From Lachnospiraceae bacterium (GTDB taxonomy: Bacteria > Bacillota > Clostridia > Lachnospirales > Lachnospiraceae), in NCBI GenBank assembly GCA_009774625.1, contig VSOB01000004.1, positions 18,657 through 82,656 of the forward strand: a DNA stretch of 64,000 nucleotides, written 5' to 3'. The notes beneath the pieces were generated by a model. The model did not search any database. It was not told the origin of the DNA and saw only the letters and a list, made by a program, of their open reading frames with translations. Below, one piece after another: positions 17,567 through 25,775 of this stretch. How positions within the stretch are numbered: position 1 is the first letter of the stretch; the number at the start of each line of letters is the position of its first letter. Made by a program: the position numbers and the translations under genes.

Positions 17567-18642
17567 ACCCCGCCCTCTTTGCTGCTCTTATCCCGGATCA
17601 CCGTATTAAAATAGGCTTTTACCTTTTCCAGATCCTCTTTGTTTTCTTTGGACACGGCTCCTACCAGATTCTGTACCAGGGCATCCACGCTGATACTGCC
17701 GTTTCCATAATAATAGCCGGTAATCATCGTCTGATAATAGACAGAAACGGCCTCTGCCGTACTCATTACCGCCGCAGGCTTATCAATTCTGTGTCCATAA
17801 GAAGATATTCCTTCCCGCAGCTCATGATAAGTGGAAGCCAGAATCTCTGCCACATCCTCGTCTGCCTGCATCTGTATATGAGCCTCTTCTGCCAGAGCGT
17901 TCACTTCATTCTGAATGATCTGTTTTTCCAGTGCTGCTTCCCGCACCGGCATCACAGTCTCAAAATTAAAACGGCGTTTCAGCGCACTGCTCATCTCATT
18001 GACGCCTTTGTCCCTTGTATTCGCCGTTCCGATTACATTGAATCCCGGCCGGGCAAACAAAAATCCATCCTCTTCCAGCTCCGGTACATTCAGTACCTTG
18101 TCGCTGAGCACACTGATCAGACTGTCCTGTATCTCTGCCGGTGTTCTGGTAATTTCCTCAAATCTGGTAATCACCCCTTTTTCCATCCCTATGTACAACG
18201 GCGCCGGAACCAATGCTTCCCGCGCCGGCCCTTTGGCCAGAAGCAGTGCATAGTTCCAGGAATATTTAATCATGTCCTCTGTGGTGCCTGCCGTACCCTG
18301 AATCGTATTGGTACTGACTCCGCTGACAGCCGCCGACAACAGCTCCGAAAGCATCGTCTTGGCCGTGCCTGGTTCTCCCACCAGCATCAGGCCCCGATTG
18401 CCTGCCAATGTAATAATACACCGCTCTACCAGCGCATCATTTCCAAAATATTTTTTCTGAATCTGATATGATCTGCCATTGTATTCAATCGGTTCCCGGC
18501 TTCCCAGAATAAACGTCCTCACAGCCCTGGGTGACATCTTCCAGTTCTCCGGCCGTATCCCGTCATCCACTGCCCGCAATGCTTCCAGTTCCTGTGCATA
18601 TCTGACCTCCACCGGCGGCTTGATCAGTTTTCCTGCTTCCAT
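17527..18642 (-). CDS. MoxR-family AAA+ ATPase heading the five-gene cassette (YehL-like)
   Basis: A 371-residue AAA+ protein: Walker A GEPGTAKT (89-96), a Walker B-type acidic stretch ITRFEEITR (158-166), sensor 1 VIGTANTRD (203-211) and an arginine-finger region LKRRF (221-225). MoxR ATPases form hexamers that remodel or insert cofactors into partner proteins, usually with a VWA partner, here encoded two genes downstream. The ATG has GGGAGGAG eight bases upstream and a clear promoter about 100 bases away. As first gene it should set expression of the whole cassette. Confidence 0.93.
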   Translation of the reverse strand: MEAGKLIKPPVEVRYAQELEALRAVDDGIRPENWKMSPRAVRTFILGSREPIEYNGRSYQIQKKYFGNDALVERCIITLAGNRGLMLVGEPGTAKTMLSELLSAAVSGVSTNTIQGTAGTTEDMIKYSWNYALLLAKGPAREALVPAPLYIGMEKGVITRFEEITRTPAEIQDSLISVLSDKVLNVPELEEDGFLFARPGFNVIGTANTRDKGVNEMSSALKRRFNFETVMPVREAALEKQIIQNEVNALAEEAHIQMQADEDVAEILASTYHELREGISSYGHRIDKPAAVMSTAEAVSVYYQTMITGYYYGNGSISVDALVQNLVGAVSKENKEDLEKVKAYFNTVIRDKSSKEGGVWKQYYEAKKWLK

Positions 18643-18737
18643 GCGCTACTCCTCCCTGCCTGATCCCCATACGCTTCCTCCATACAGGAGAACTCATTTC
18701 TCAAATCTATTCTTATTATAACGCGATCCTTTGTAAG

Positions 18738-18766
18738 ATTGTACCAGAATATTTGTTCTTTTCCAA
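18738..18766 (-). promoter_or_regulatory. Sigma-A-type promoter of the MoxR-VWA cassette
   Basis: On the minus strand: -35 TTGGAA, 17-base spacer, -10 TACAAT, roughly 95 bases before the MoxR start. A second TATAAT-like hexamer downstream has no matching -35 box. The 18643-18969 gap otherwise holds only the hairpin listed next. Confidence 0.65.
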
Positions 18767-18865
18767 CATTTTTTTATTACAAAATTCTACTTAAAAACAC
18801 CTTTCCCTATCTGTATACAAAACAACAGAACATTCTCAGAGTGTGTTTTCTATTGGTATGAATCA

Positions 18866-18908
18866 GAAAAGGGAATGTCCATGCCGCAGCATCAAACATT
18901 CCCTTTTC
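18866..18908. terminator. Hairpin terminator after the SH3b-SGNH gene
   Basis: A 13-bp perfect stem (18866-18878 with 18896-18908, arm GAAAAGGGAATGT) with a 17-base loop. The arm ends supply A and T tracts on either strand. It lies 62 bases after the SGNH stop and would end that operon before the cassette promoter. Confidence 0.65.
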
Positions 18909-18969
18909 ATAATTGATTTTCTGTGTCTGTCAGACTCCGGTCCCTTACATACAAAAAAGAGCCGAAGAT

Positions 18970-19935
18970 TTAATAAGGATTTTCAAACAACCTGCGATAA
19001 ACGCAGGCACCCAGCAGCGCATGTCCTGCCGCATTGGGATGCAGCCCGTCCACCAGGTACACTGCCTGCCTGCTGGAAAAATCCAGCTCAGGCTCATTGA
19101 ACAGATCAATCACACGAATCCCCCAGAATGCCGCCATATCCTGTATGGCAAATACATACTGATTCAGATAATAACCATTCTGATTTCTCCGCATATATCC
19201 CACACGCCGCAGGGGTGTCATAAAGACAATCTCTCCGTCAGGATACATCTGCTTCAGACCACACATCATCAGATTCAGACTGCCGTAAAAAGTATCCGGT
19301 GTCAGATCTCCCAGCGCTCCCACAGGTGTTCCTGCTTTGTTAAATTCCCCGTAATCATTGGTGCCGCCCAGTACAAGGATCAGGTTGGCATCCCGGTCCA
19401 TCGACGGATAACGGTCAATCAGTCTGTCGGGATGGGGACCTGCCACACTGGAACCGTTCCAGCCGTAATTGTTCAGCTTCACAGCTCCTGTTCTGGCACT
19501 GACTACATTCGGAAAGGCAAGACCTCTGTCCGACAGCTTATCCCCGTAAGTGATGCTGTCCCCCAGCGCATTGATCTTAATCTCTCCCTCGATGGAAATA
19601 TTGCCCCAGAGGGTAGGTTCTGGAATCGTATAGGCTTCCGCTACATCTCCCGGAATATAGCCGGTCATTCCTATATAGTAAATCTGTATCCAGCCATTGT
19701 CTGTCTTACCGGTGGCGATGGCAGGCTGCCCTTCCTGCAGTCTGCCGATTGCCTCCCAGGAGGTTCCGGGCATAATATGTACATCCGTTTCTGTTTTCAT
19801 GGACAGGTATGCCGTGTAAGGAGCAATGCTGACTGCCCCCTGGTCTTCCTCTGCCTGCACTTCCAATCCGCTGCCAAACAAACAGAATATTCCGCAGACA
19901 ATTCCTGCGATCCACGCTGCCGTCCTCTTTTTCAT
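18970..19935 (-). CDS. Secreted SH3b-SGNH hydrolase
   Basis: A 321-residue protein with a signal peptide (about residues 1-28, ending EVQA), a bacterial SH3-like domain (about 45-100, TSWEAIGRLQEG ... GWIQIYYIGMTGYI) and an SGNH hydrolase domain. Block I is ALGDSITYG with S127, block III is GGTND (190-194), block V is DGLHPN with D296 and H299. The SH3b module probably binds cell wall or glycan, and the esterase may de-O-acetylate a surface polymer. It follows the DUF5722 gene by 13 bases, so the two are co-transcribed and probably act on the same target. Confidence 0.87.
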   Translation of the reverse strand: MKKRTAAWIAGIVCGIFCLFGSGLEVQAEEDQGAVSIAPYTAYLSMKTETDVHIMPGTSWEAIGRLQEGQPAIATGKTDNGWIQIYYIGMTGYIPGDVAEAYTIPEPTLWGNISIEGEIKINALGDSITYGDKLSDRGLAFPNVVSARTGAVKLNNYGWNGSSVAGPHPDRLIDRYPSMDRDANLILVLGGTNDYGEFNKAGTPVGALGDLTPDTFYGSLNLMMCGLKQMYPDGEIVFMTPLRRVGYMRRNQNGYYLNQYVFAIQDMAAFWGIRVIDLFNEPELDFSSRQAVYLVDGLHPNAAGHALLGACVYRRLFENPY

Positions 19936-19948
19936 GTTTTTCTTTCCC

Positions 19949-21574
19949 CTATCTGGCTGTGATCACCTGACTCCAGTCAGAGATTCCCATCAGCGCCTTT
20001 GCCTGCTCGGTATAAGCGCCTGCATTGCCCGTATCGATGTTTTTGTAAAAATCATAGATCAGCTTGGGGCTGCCGTCCACATTGGTCAGACCAAATGCAA
20101 GGCCCTGTGCAATCTCTCCGGGCACATCCGTCTCTCTGGACAGAATGAACGCATCAATATGCTGATTATTTTCTGCCTGCAGATAGCCATGTACAAACGC
20201 TGCCGCCTGCATATCCTCTCCCTGAGAAGAAGTATAACCCACTTCGCTGGCAATGATGGAACGCACCTGTCCATTGGGCGAAAGCAGTTCCGGTCTGCAC
20301 ATATAATCGGTCAGAACTTCGATATTCTCCATCGTAACATAAGCGCTTCCCACATTGTGTTTTACAAGATTTTTATAATAAGCGCCTGTTGACCAGTAAG
20401 GTGCCCATGTCAGAGGCAAAGGCATCGGATGGCACGCAAGGCCCCAGTCAATATTGCCGCCTGCGGCAATGTTCAGATTAAAGGAATCAATCAGATCCTT
20501 GCTGTCATATTTTCCAATCTCTTTTCTGTTTCTGTCCCACTGCTGGTCAATGCAGATATATACATTGGCATTGGCATTTTTACTCTTGATGCCATTGTAG
20601 AACAGACGAAAGGCTTCTGCATACTCATTCACATATGCGTTCAGATCCTGAATATTGATATAGTTCCATTCCACTCTTGCAGTCACTTCATTTCCAATCA
20701 CCCAGTTGTCCACCTTGCCGTGTCCCTGATTGGAATACCGCTCTGCAAGGAAGGACGCGGTTGCCGCGATATACTCCACGCCTTCCGGCTCTGCCGTATT
20801 GAATGCATAATACGGACACGGGGAACCGTCTCTGGCAAGCGGATGGATCATCTGCGGAAATCTTCCGTCATTGTTATTCAGAAGCGCAGCCGTTATGGCA
20901 ATCCCACGATCCGACATAGTCTTGAAAATATTGTCATACTCAGCCACTACAAGTCCGTTAAACTGATAGGTCTTGCCGTTGAAGGAGTAATTGATGGTAG
21001 GGTAGCTGCCGTTGGTCGTCGGCCCAAGTATATTGGAAATCGGGATATTATAGATTGCCTGCTTCACACCCAGATCCACCATCTCTCCGCCGGAAAGTTT
21101 GGCAGGATCAATCAGGAGTCCTTTCTTTCCTGCATTTGTCCTTCCCACTGTATGGTTGGCAATCGCTTCCGGATTAACAATATAAGCGCCTGTGTTCAGA
21201 GGCACATACTGTCCGCCCTGCACTGCAGCCACAATAAACTTAGAAAACAGACGGGAATCCGCACTGTTGGCATTCAGCGGTGTGGTAAATGTAGCATTGC
21301 CCCCAGCCGGTGCGCTGGCCAACGCGCTGGTGGTAATGGTATCAGAATAAATCGGCTCTGCAAACAGATAAAGCATCCCGTCATCACTGGCAGGTACGCT
21401 GGCAGCGCTGGCTGTTACATTCACCTGATCGCCGCTGATGGCAGCCGCCACATTCATGCTGCCTCCCGCAGCCATGACAACCTCTGCTCCTTTTCCCGCT
21501 CCGCCGGATATCACCAGCACAAACGCGGTGAGAACTCCGGCCGCCAGAATTCTCAAACTTCTTTTGAATCTCAT
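19949..21574 (-). CDS. Secreted DUF5722 protein, possible glycoside hydrolase
   Basis: A 541-residue protein with a signal peptide (about 1-36), a beta-sandwich-like segment (40-135) and a large catalytic-looking domain. DUF5722 is uncharacterised. Two features resemble retaining clan GH-A glycosidases: an Asn-Glu pair N295-E296 in WVIGNEVT and a later glutamate E444 in IASEVGYTSSQ, spaced as acid/base and nucleophile would be. That assignment is inference. It is the first gene of an operon with the SH3b-SGNH esterase, a pairing that would suit breakdown of an acylated polysaccharide. Confidence 0.75.
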   Translation of the reverse strand: MRFKRSLRILAAGVLTAFVLVISGGAGKGAEVVMAAGGSMNVAAAISGDQVNVTASAASVPASDDGMLYLFAEPIYSDTITTSALASAPAGGNATFTTPLNANSADSRLFSKFIVAAVQGGQYVPLNTGAYIVNPEAIANHTVGRTNAGKKGLLIDPAKLSGGEMVDLGVKQAIYNIPISNILGPTTNGSYPTINYSFNGKTYQFNGLVVAEYDNIFKTMSDRGIAITAALLNNNDGRFPQMIHPLARDGSPCPYYAFNTAEPEGVEYIAATASFLAERYSNQGHGKVDNWVIGNEVTARVEWNYINIQDLNAYVNEYAEAFRLFYNGIKSKNANANVYICIDQQWDRNRKEIGKYDSKDLIDSFNLNIAAGGNIDWGLACHPMPLPLTWAPYWSTGAYYKNLVKHNVGSAYVTMENIEVLTDYMCRPELLSPNGQVRSIIASEVGYTSSQGEDMQAAAFVHGYLQAENNQHIDAFILSRETDVPGEIAQGLAFGLTNVDGSPKLIYDFYKNIDTGNAGAYTEQAKALMGISDWSQVITAR

Positions 21575-21714
21575 AAATACTTTCCCCTTTCGCTTTATAG
21601 ATTCTCACTCCAGTTACCTTCCGCCGGACAACTTTTATCCCTTTCATCCAAAGAAACTCTGACACAACACCTCTATGGGACAAAATAAATATATGAACAG
21701 GCGGAATTATTTAC

Positions 21715-21743
21715 ATTTTATCAGAATTCTGTTTAATTCGCAA
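21715..21743 (-). promoter_or_regulatory. Sigma-A-type promoter of the DUF5722-SGNH operon
   Basis: On the minus strand: -35 TTGCGA, 17-base spacer, -10 TAAAAT, about 140 bases before the DUF5722 start. The intervening leader shows no recognised riboswitch. Confidence 0.65.
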
Positions 21744-21770
21744 TAGATACTGTGCAGCTTGTTTCTTTTC

Positions 21771-21779
21771 TGTTATACT
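21771..21779 (+). promoter_or_regulatory. Extended -10 promoter of rqcH
   Basis: TGTTATACT on the plus strand is an extended -10 element (TG-n-TATACT). The -35 region is weak. It lies about 118 bases before the rqcH start and is divergent from the DUF5722 promoter. The rest of the 21575-21896 gap shows nothing else. Confidence 0.5.
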
Positions 21780-21896
21780 AAGATAGCCGCTGGAACTGTG
21801 TCTTGTGCAATCTTCAGCCGGATACCGCTCCTTGGTCATGGCCCGGTCATCGCTTTGTTATGCCCCTGCCAAATATAAATAAAGAAGGAATCCACT

Positions 21897-23639
21897 ATGG
21901 CATTTGACGGAATCACCATTGCATGTATCACAAAAGAACTGCATACCGCCCTGGCCGGCGGACGTATCATAAAAATATCACAACCGCAGCCCGATGCTCT
22001 GCTGCTGACCATACGAAACGGCGGCGAACAGCGCAGACTCTATCTTTCTGCCAGCGCCTCCCTGCCGCTGCTCTATCTGATCCCGGATAACATGTCCAGC
22101 CCTCTGACTGCGCCCAATTTCTGCATGCTGCTGCGAAAATACATCCAGAACGGCAGGATCTTAAGCATCAGCCAGCCTGGGCTGGAACGAATCGTCCGTA
22201 TCCGCATCGAACATCTGAACGATCTGGGAGATCTCTGTACCAAAGTATTGATCATCGAACTGATGGGCAAACACAGCAATCTTATTTTCTGTGAGGAAAC
22301 CGATACGATCATAGACAGCATCAAGCATGTGTCGGGCATGGTAAGCTCTGTCCGGGAAGTACTGCCCGGCAGGACTTATTTCATCCCACAGACTCAGGAA
22401 AAATACGACCCGCTTACCACCAGCGAAGAAGTATTTCATTCAGTTCTGCCGACTAAAGCGGTACCGGTCTTTCGGGCGCTGTATACAACTTTTACCGGCC
22501 TCTCTCCCCTGATCGCACAGGAGATGTGTTATCAGGCCGGAGTCGATGCAGACCGGCCTGCCCGGACATTAGAGCCGCATGAACTGACCGGACTCTGGAA
22601 TGTCTTTCATGCCCTGATGCGGCAGGTACAGAAAGGGATATTTTCCCCTGCCGTCATATATGAAAACGGTCTGCCAAAAGAGTATGCCTGCATACCGCTG
22701 ACATCATTTGCAGACAGCCCGCAAAAAAGCTACTCTTCGGTTTCCGAACTGCTCCATGCCTATTATGCGGAAAAAAACACCATCACCCATGTACGGCAGA
22801 AATCTGCCGATCTGCGCCGCATCGTTCAGACTGCTCTGGAACGGAACATCAAAAAATATGACCTGCAGTTAAAACAGATCAAGGACACGGAGAAAAAGGA
22901 AACCTATAAAATATATGGAGAGCTTTTAAACACCTACGGCTACGATCTGGCGCCTGGCAGCAAAACAATGGAGGCCATAAATTTCTATACCCAGGAGCCC
23001 ATTACCGTTCCCCTTGACCCGCTCCTGACCCCGTCGGAAAACGCTAAAAAATACTTTGACAGATATGGAAAACTGAAGCGGACCTATGAAGCCCTGTCTG
23101 AATTAACCAAAAAGGTGAAATCCGAAATAGATCATCTGGAATCCATTGCCGCTTCTCTGGATATTGCATTAAAAGAAGCCGATCTGGTACAGATCAAAGA
23201 AGAGTTGATTGAAAGCGGCTATATCCGCAGAAAAGGCGGCACAAAAAAAGCAAAGATCACCAGCAAACCTTTTCACTACCAAAGCAGCGACGGATATGAC
23301 ATCTATGTGGGAAAAAACAACTATCAGAATGATGCTCTGACCTTTCACTTCGCAGAGGGCAGCGACTGGTGGTTCCATGCCAAAGGCATGCCAGGCTCCC
23401 ATGTGATCCTGAAAGCCGATAAAGACCAGGAAATACCTGACCGTGCGTTTGAAGAAGCAGGAAAACTGGCCGCCTATTATTCCAAAGCCAGAGGGCAGCA
23501 GAAAGCGGAAATCGACTATACCCGAAAGAAAAATGTGAAAAAACCGGGCGGCGGTGCTCCGGGTTTTGTGGTATATTACACCAACTATTCCCTGGTCATT
23601 GATTCGGATATCTCCGGTATCCGCCTTGTGTCAGACTAA
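21897..23639 (+). CDS. rqcH: Rqc2 homologue RqcH (NFACT protein, ribosome quality control)
   Basis: A 580-residue NFACT protein. NFACT-N begins MAFDGITIACITKEL; a coiled-coil middle spans about residues 300-430; the NFACT-R (DUF814) domain carries YVGKNNYQND and DWWFHAKGMPGSH around residues 475-505. In Bacillus, RqcH binds obstructed 50S subunits and directs alanine tailing of stalled nascent chains. Older annotations call these fibronectin-binding proteins. It is a single-gene unit on the plus strand with AGAAGGAA as ribosome site. Confidence 0.92.
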   Translation: MAFDGITIACITKELHTALAGGRIIKISQPQPDALLLTIRNGGEQRRLYLSASASLPLLYLIPDNMSSPLTAPNFCMLLRKYIQNGRILSISQPGLERIVRIRIEHLNDLGDLCTKVLIIELMGKHSNLIFCEETDTIIDSIKHVSGMVSSVREVLPGRTYFIPQTQEKYDPLTTSEEVFHSVLPTKAVPVFRALYTTFTGLSPLIAQEMCYQAGVDADRPARTLEPHELTGLWNVFHALMRQVQKGIFSPAVIYENGLPKEYACIPLTSFADSPQKSYSSVSELLHAYYAEKNTITHVRQKSADLRRIVQTALERNIKKYDLQLKQIKDTEKKETYKIYGELLNTYGYDLAPGSKTMEAINFYTQEPITVPLDPLLTPSENAKKYFDRYGKLKRTYEALSELTKKVKSEIDHLESIAASLDIALKEADLVQIKEELIESGYIRRKGGTKKAKITSKPFHYQSSDGYDIYVGKNNYQNDALTFHFAEGSDWWFHAKGMPGSHVILKADKDQEIPDRAFEEAGKLAAYYSKARGQQKAEIDYTRKKNVKKPGGGAPGFVVYYTNYSLVIDSDISGIRLVSD

Positions 23640-23758
23640 CTGCAAAATCCGGGGCAGGAGGAAATCCTGTCTTTGATCCGGAAGCGTAGTATAATACAAA
23701 TATCTGTTAAATCAAACGACCAGAAGGCAGCACAGTGAATACCTTACCGGGAGAAGAT

Positions 23759-23929
23759 ATGCGTAAAACCTACCTTGAGCATTCAATGGTGATCCATAAT
23801 TTTGTCATCGAAATAGGGAACTATCCCTATCTTTACAAGACTGTCACAGAAATAAACAAAAACGATTTGCAGCTTGTGATATTCCCTGCCTTCAAGATTA
23901 CATTTGATGAACTTTTTAATCTCGAATAA
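23759..23929 (+). CDS. Small hypothetical protein
   Basis: A 56-residue ORF, MRKTYLEHSMVIHNFVIEIG and on to ITFDELFNLE. A GTG eight codons upstream is possible, but GGGAGAAG precedes this ATG. It lies after rqcH and immediately before a strong terminator, so it is probably transcribed. I do not recognise the family. No signal peptide or membrane segment. It might be a remnant of a larger gene. Confidence 0.45.
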   Translation: MRKTYLEHSMVIHNFVIEIGNYPYLYKTVTEINKNDLQLVIFPAFKITFDELFNLE

Positions 23930-23970
23930 CAGTATCCGTATTAAAAAGCTCTGAAAAAACGATCATACAA

Positions 23971-24003
23971 TAACAGCCCTTCTGACTATCAGAAGGGCTG
24001 TTA
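23971..24003. terminator. Strong bidirectional terminator
   Basis: A perfect 15-bp stem (23971-23985 and 23989-24003, arm TAACAGCCCTTCTGA) with a three-base loop, followed by a T-rich stretch on the plus strand. It separates the plus-strand rqcH unit from the convergent glgA. Confidence 0.85.
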
Positions 24004-24013
24004 TTTCTTTTAC

Positions 24014-25459
24014 TTATCCGATCAGCCAGTCATACATTTCCTGATACTTCCGCGCGGATACATTCCAGGAAAAATCAATGGCCATCGCTCTGTCCACAAT
24101 TTTATTCCATTCCCGTTTCTTATCATAGTAGATACGCTCTGCATAACGGATGGCAGCAAGCATCTCATGAGCATTGTAATTGGTAAAGGTAAAGCCGGTA
24201 CCGGTGCTTTCATATTCATTGTAAGGCTCCACCGTATCCTTCAAACCGCCTGTCTCCCGTACAATGGGCACCGTGCCGTAATGCAGCGCCATCAACTGGC
24301 TCAGCCCGCATGGTTCAAACAAGGACGGCATCAGGAACGCATCGCAGGCGCCGTATATCTTATGAGACAATTCTTCGGAATAGTAAATATTGGCCGATAC
24401 TTTATCTCCGTATTTCCAGTCAAAATGACGGAACATATTTTCATACTGCTCTGCTCCGGTCCCCAGTACCACAAGCTGGATATTGTCCTGACACAACTCA
24501 TCCATTACATAAGAAATCAGATCAAACCCTTTCTGATCTGTCAGACGGGATACAATACCGATCATAAACTTTTTATCATCCTGCTCCAGCCCCAGTTCCT
24601 TCTGCAGTTCCCGTTTGTTCTTTACTTTTTCCTTCCGGAAATTCACTGCATTGTACCGGTAAGGCAGATAGATATCTTCCTGAGGATTAAATTCATCATA
24701 ATCTATCCCATTGACAATACCACGCAGATCCCCGCTTCTGGCGCAGAGAAGCCCGTTCAGGCCCTCGCCGTAAAAATCTGTCTTGATCTCTTCTGCATAA
24801 GTATCGCTGACTGTGGTGATTGCATCCGCATAAACCAAACCGCCTTTTAACAGATTGGCATCTTTGTAGCACTCCAGCTTATCCGGGGTAAAAAAATAAT
24901 CCGGCAGACCGGTAATCTCTTTGACTGTTTTCACATCCCATTTACCCTGGAATTTCAGATTATGTATCGTCATAACCGTCTTGATGCCATGATAAAAATC
25001 ATTGCCCTGGAACCGCTCTTTCAGATAAACCGGCACCAGACCTGTCTGCCAGTCGTGGCAGTGGATCACTTCCGGCCTGAACTCAATGACCGGAAGAATC
25101 GAAAGCAGCGCTTTGGAGAAAAATGCAAATTTGGTAACCTCCCACAGAGTGTCATCCCCGTAGGGTTTCATACCACCGAAGTATTCCTCATTGTCGATAA
25201 AATAAAATCTGACCCCGTCCACTTCTGCTTCCAGAATACCAACATACTCACTCTTAAAATGGAAATCCATATAAAAATGAGACACATATTTCATCTTATC
25301 CTTTACTTCCTGTTTCATGCAGGGATATTTTGGCATAACCACCCTTACGTCAAAATATTCCTTATCAATGCATTTGGGCAATGACCCCACTACATCGGCC
25401 AAACCTCCTGTTTTAATAAAGGGGACCCCCTCTGATGCTGCAAATAAAATGTGTTTCAT
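24014..25459 (-). CDS. glgA: Glycogen synthase (ADP-glucose type, GT5)
   Basis: Transfers glucose from ADP-glucose to growing glycogen. The 481-residue length is typical. The N-terminal KTGGLADVVGSLP motif (residues 17-29) binds ADP-glucose; DWQTGL and the C-terminal SLFEPCGLSQLMAL loop with its acidic residue are intact. The ATG follows GAGAGGATAG. No other glycogen genes are nearby, so it stands alone next to the Spo0A-like gene. The 5-prime region contains an unusual 83-bp repeat pair. Confidence 0.95.
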   Translation of the reverse strand: MKHILFAASEGVPFIKTGGLADVVGSLPKCIDKEYFDVRVVMPKYPCMKQEVKDKMKYVSHFYMDFHFKSEYVGILEAEVDGVRFYFIDNEEYFGGMKPYGDDTLWEVTKFAFFSKALLSILPVIEFRPEVIHCHDWQTGLVPVYLKERFQGNDFYHGIKTVMTIHNLKFQGKWDVKTVKEITGLPDYFFTPDKLECYKDANLLKGGLVYADAITTVSDTYAEEIKTDFYGEGLNGLLCARSGDLRGIVNGIDYDEFNPQEDIYLPYRYNAVNFRKEKVKNKRELQKELGLEQDDKKFMIGIVSRLTDQKGFDLISYVMDELCQDNIQLVVLGTGAEQYENMFRHFDWKYGDKVSANIYYSEELSHKIYGACDAFLMPSLFEPCGLSQLMALHYGTVPIVRETGGLKDTVEPYNEYESTGTGFTFTNYNAHEMLAAIRYAERIYYDKKREWNKIVDRAMAIDFSWNVSARKYQEMYDWLIG

Positions 25460-25523
25460 AGCTATCCTCTCATAAAATCATCTGTTGTTATAGTGTACCT
25501 TCTTTGTAAAAACTGACCCCTGT

Positions 25524-25606
25524 TTCTTCGCTCACGGGCTCCGCCCTATGAAAACTTCTTTCGATTCTTCCGGCTGCCGGCAGCCGGAGCATCTCTCTTC
25601 GTTTTC
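25524..25606. repeat. 83-bp direct repeat, copy 1
   Basis: Copy 1 of an 83-base unit repeated 115 bases further on. It contains a perfect 18-base palindrome (CCGGCTGCCGGCAGCCGG) and, on the minus strand, a GGGCGGAGCCC hairpin. It differs from copy 2 at about three positions. It lies between the Spo0A-like gene and glgA. Confidence 0.85.
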
Positions 25607-25638
25607 TTTCTTTCGCTGCGCCCGCTCAGTAGCTACGC

Positions 25639-25721
25639 TTCTTCGCTCACGTGCTTCGCCCTATGAAAACTTCTTTCGATTCTTCCGGCTGCCAGCAGCC
25701 GGAGCATCTCTCTTCGTTTTC
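25639..25721. repeat. 83-bp direct repeat, copy 2
   Basis: Second copy. The 18-base palindrome is preserved except for a central G-to-A change (CCGGCTGCCAGCAGCCGG), which keeps both arms pairable. This suggests the hairpin rather than the exact sequence matters, or that divergence is recent. The 32-base spacer between copies is not repeated. Confidence 0.85.
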
Positions 25722-25775
25722 GCACAGCTCAATGCTTTTTGGATATTATACCATTATAGTTGTGAATTGGGAAGA

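Noticed and set aside
8284..18642. Cassette as a prophage or integrated element
   Set aside because: No integrase, transposase, tRNA end or attachment repeats were seen, and composition looks like the neighbours.
20429..21688. 419-codon plus-strand ORF opposite the DUF5722 gene
   Set aside because: Antisense shadow. The minus-strand frame has a signal peptide, ribosome site and promoter.
23640..23680. Terminator directly after rqcH
   Set aside because: Only a five-base stem (CAGGA/TCCTG) is visible; the strong hairpin at 23971 is more likely to end the transcript.
25524..25721. CRISPR array
   Set aside because: Only two 83-base copies with one 32-base spacer, far longer than CRISPR repeats, and no cas genes.
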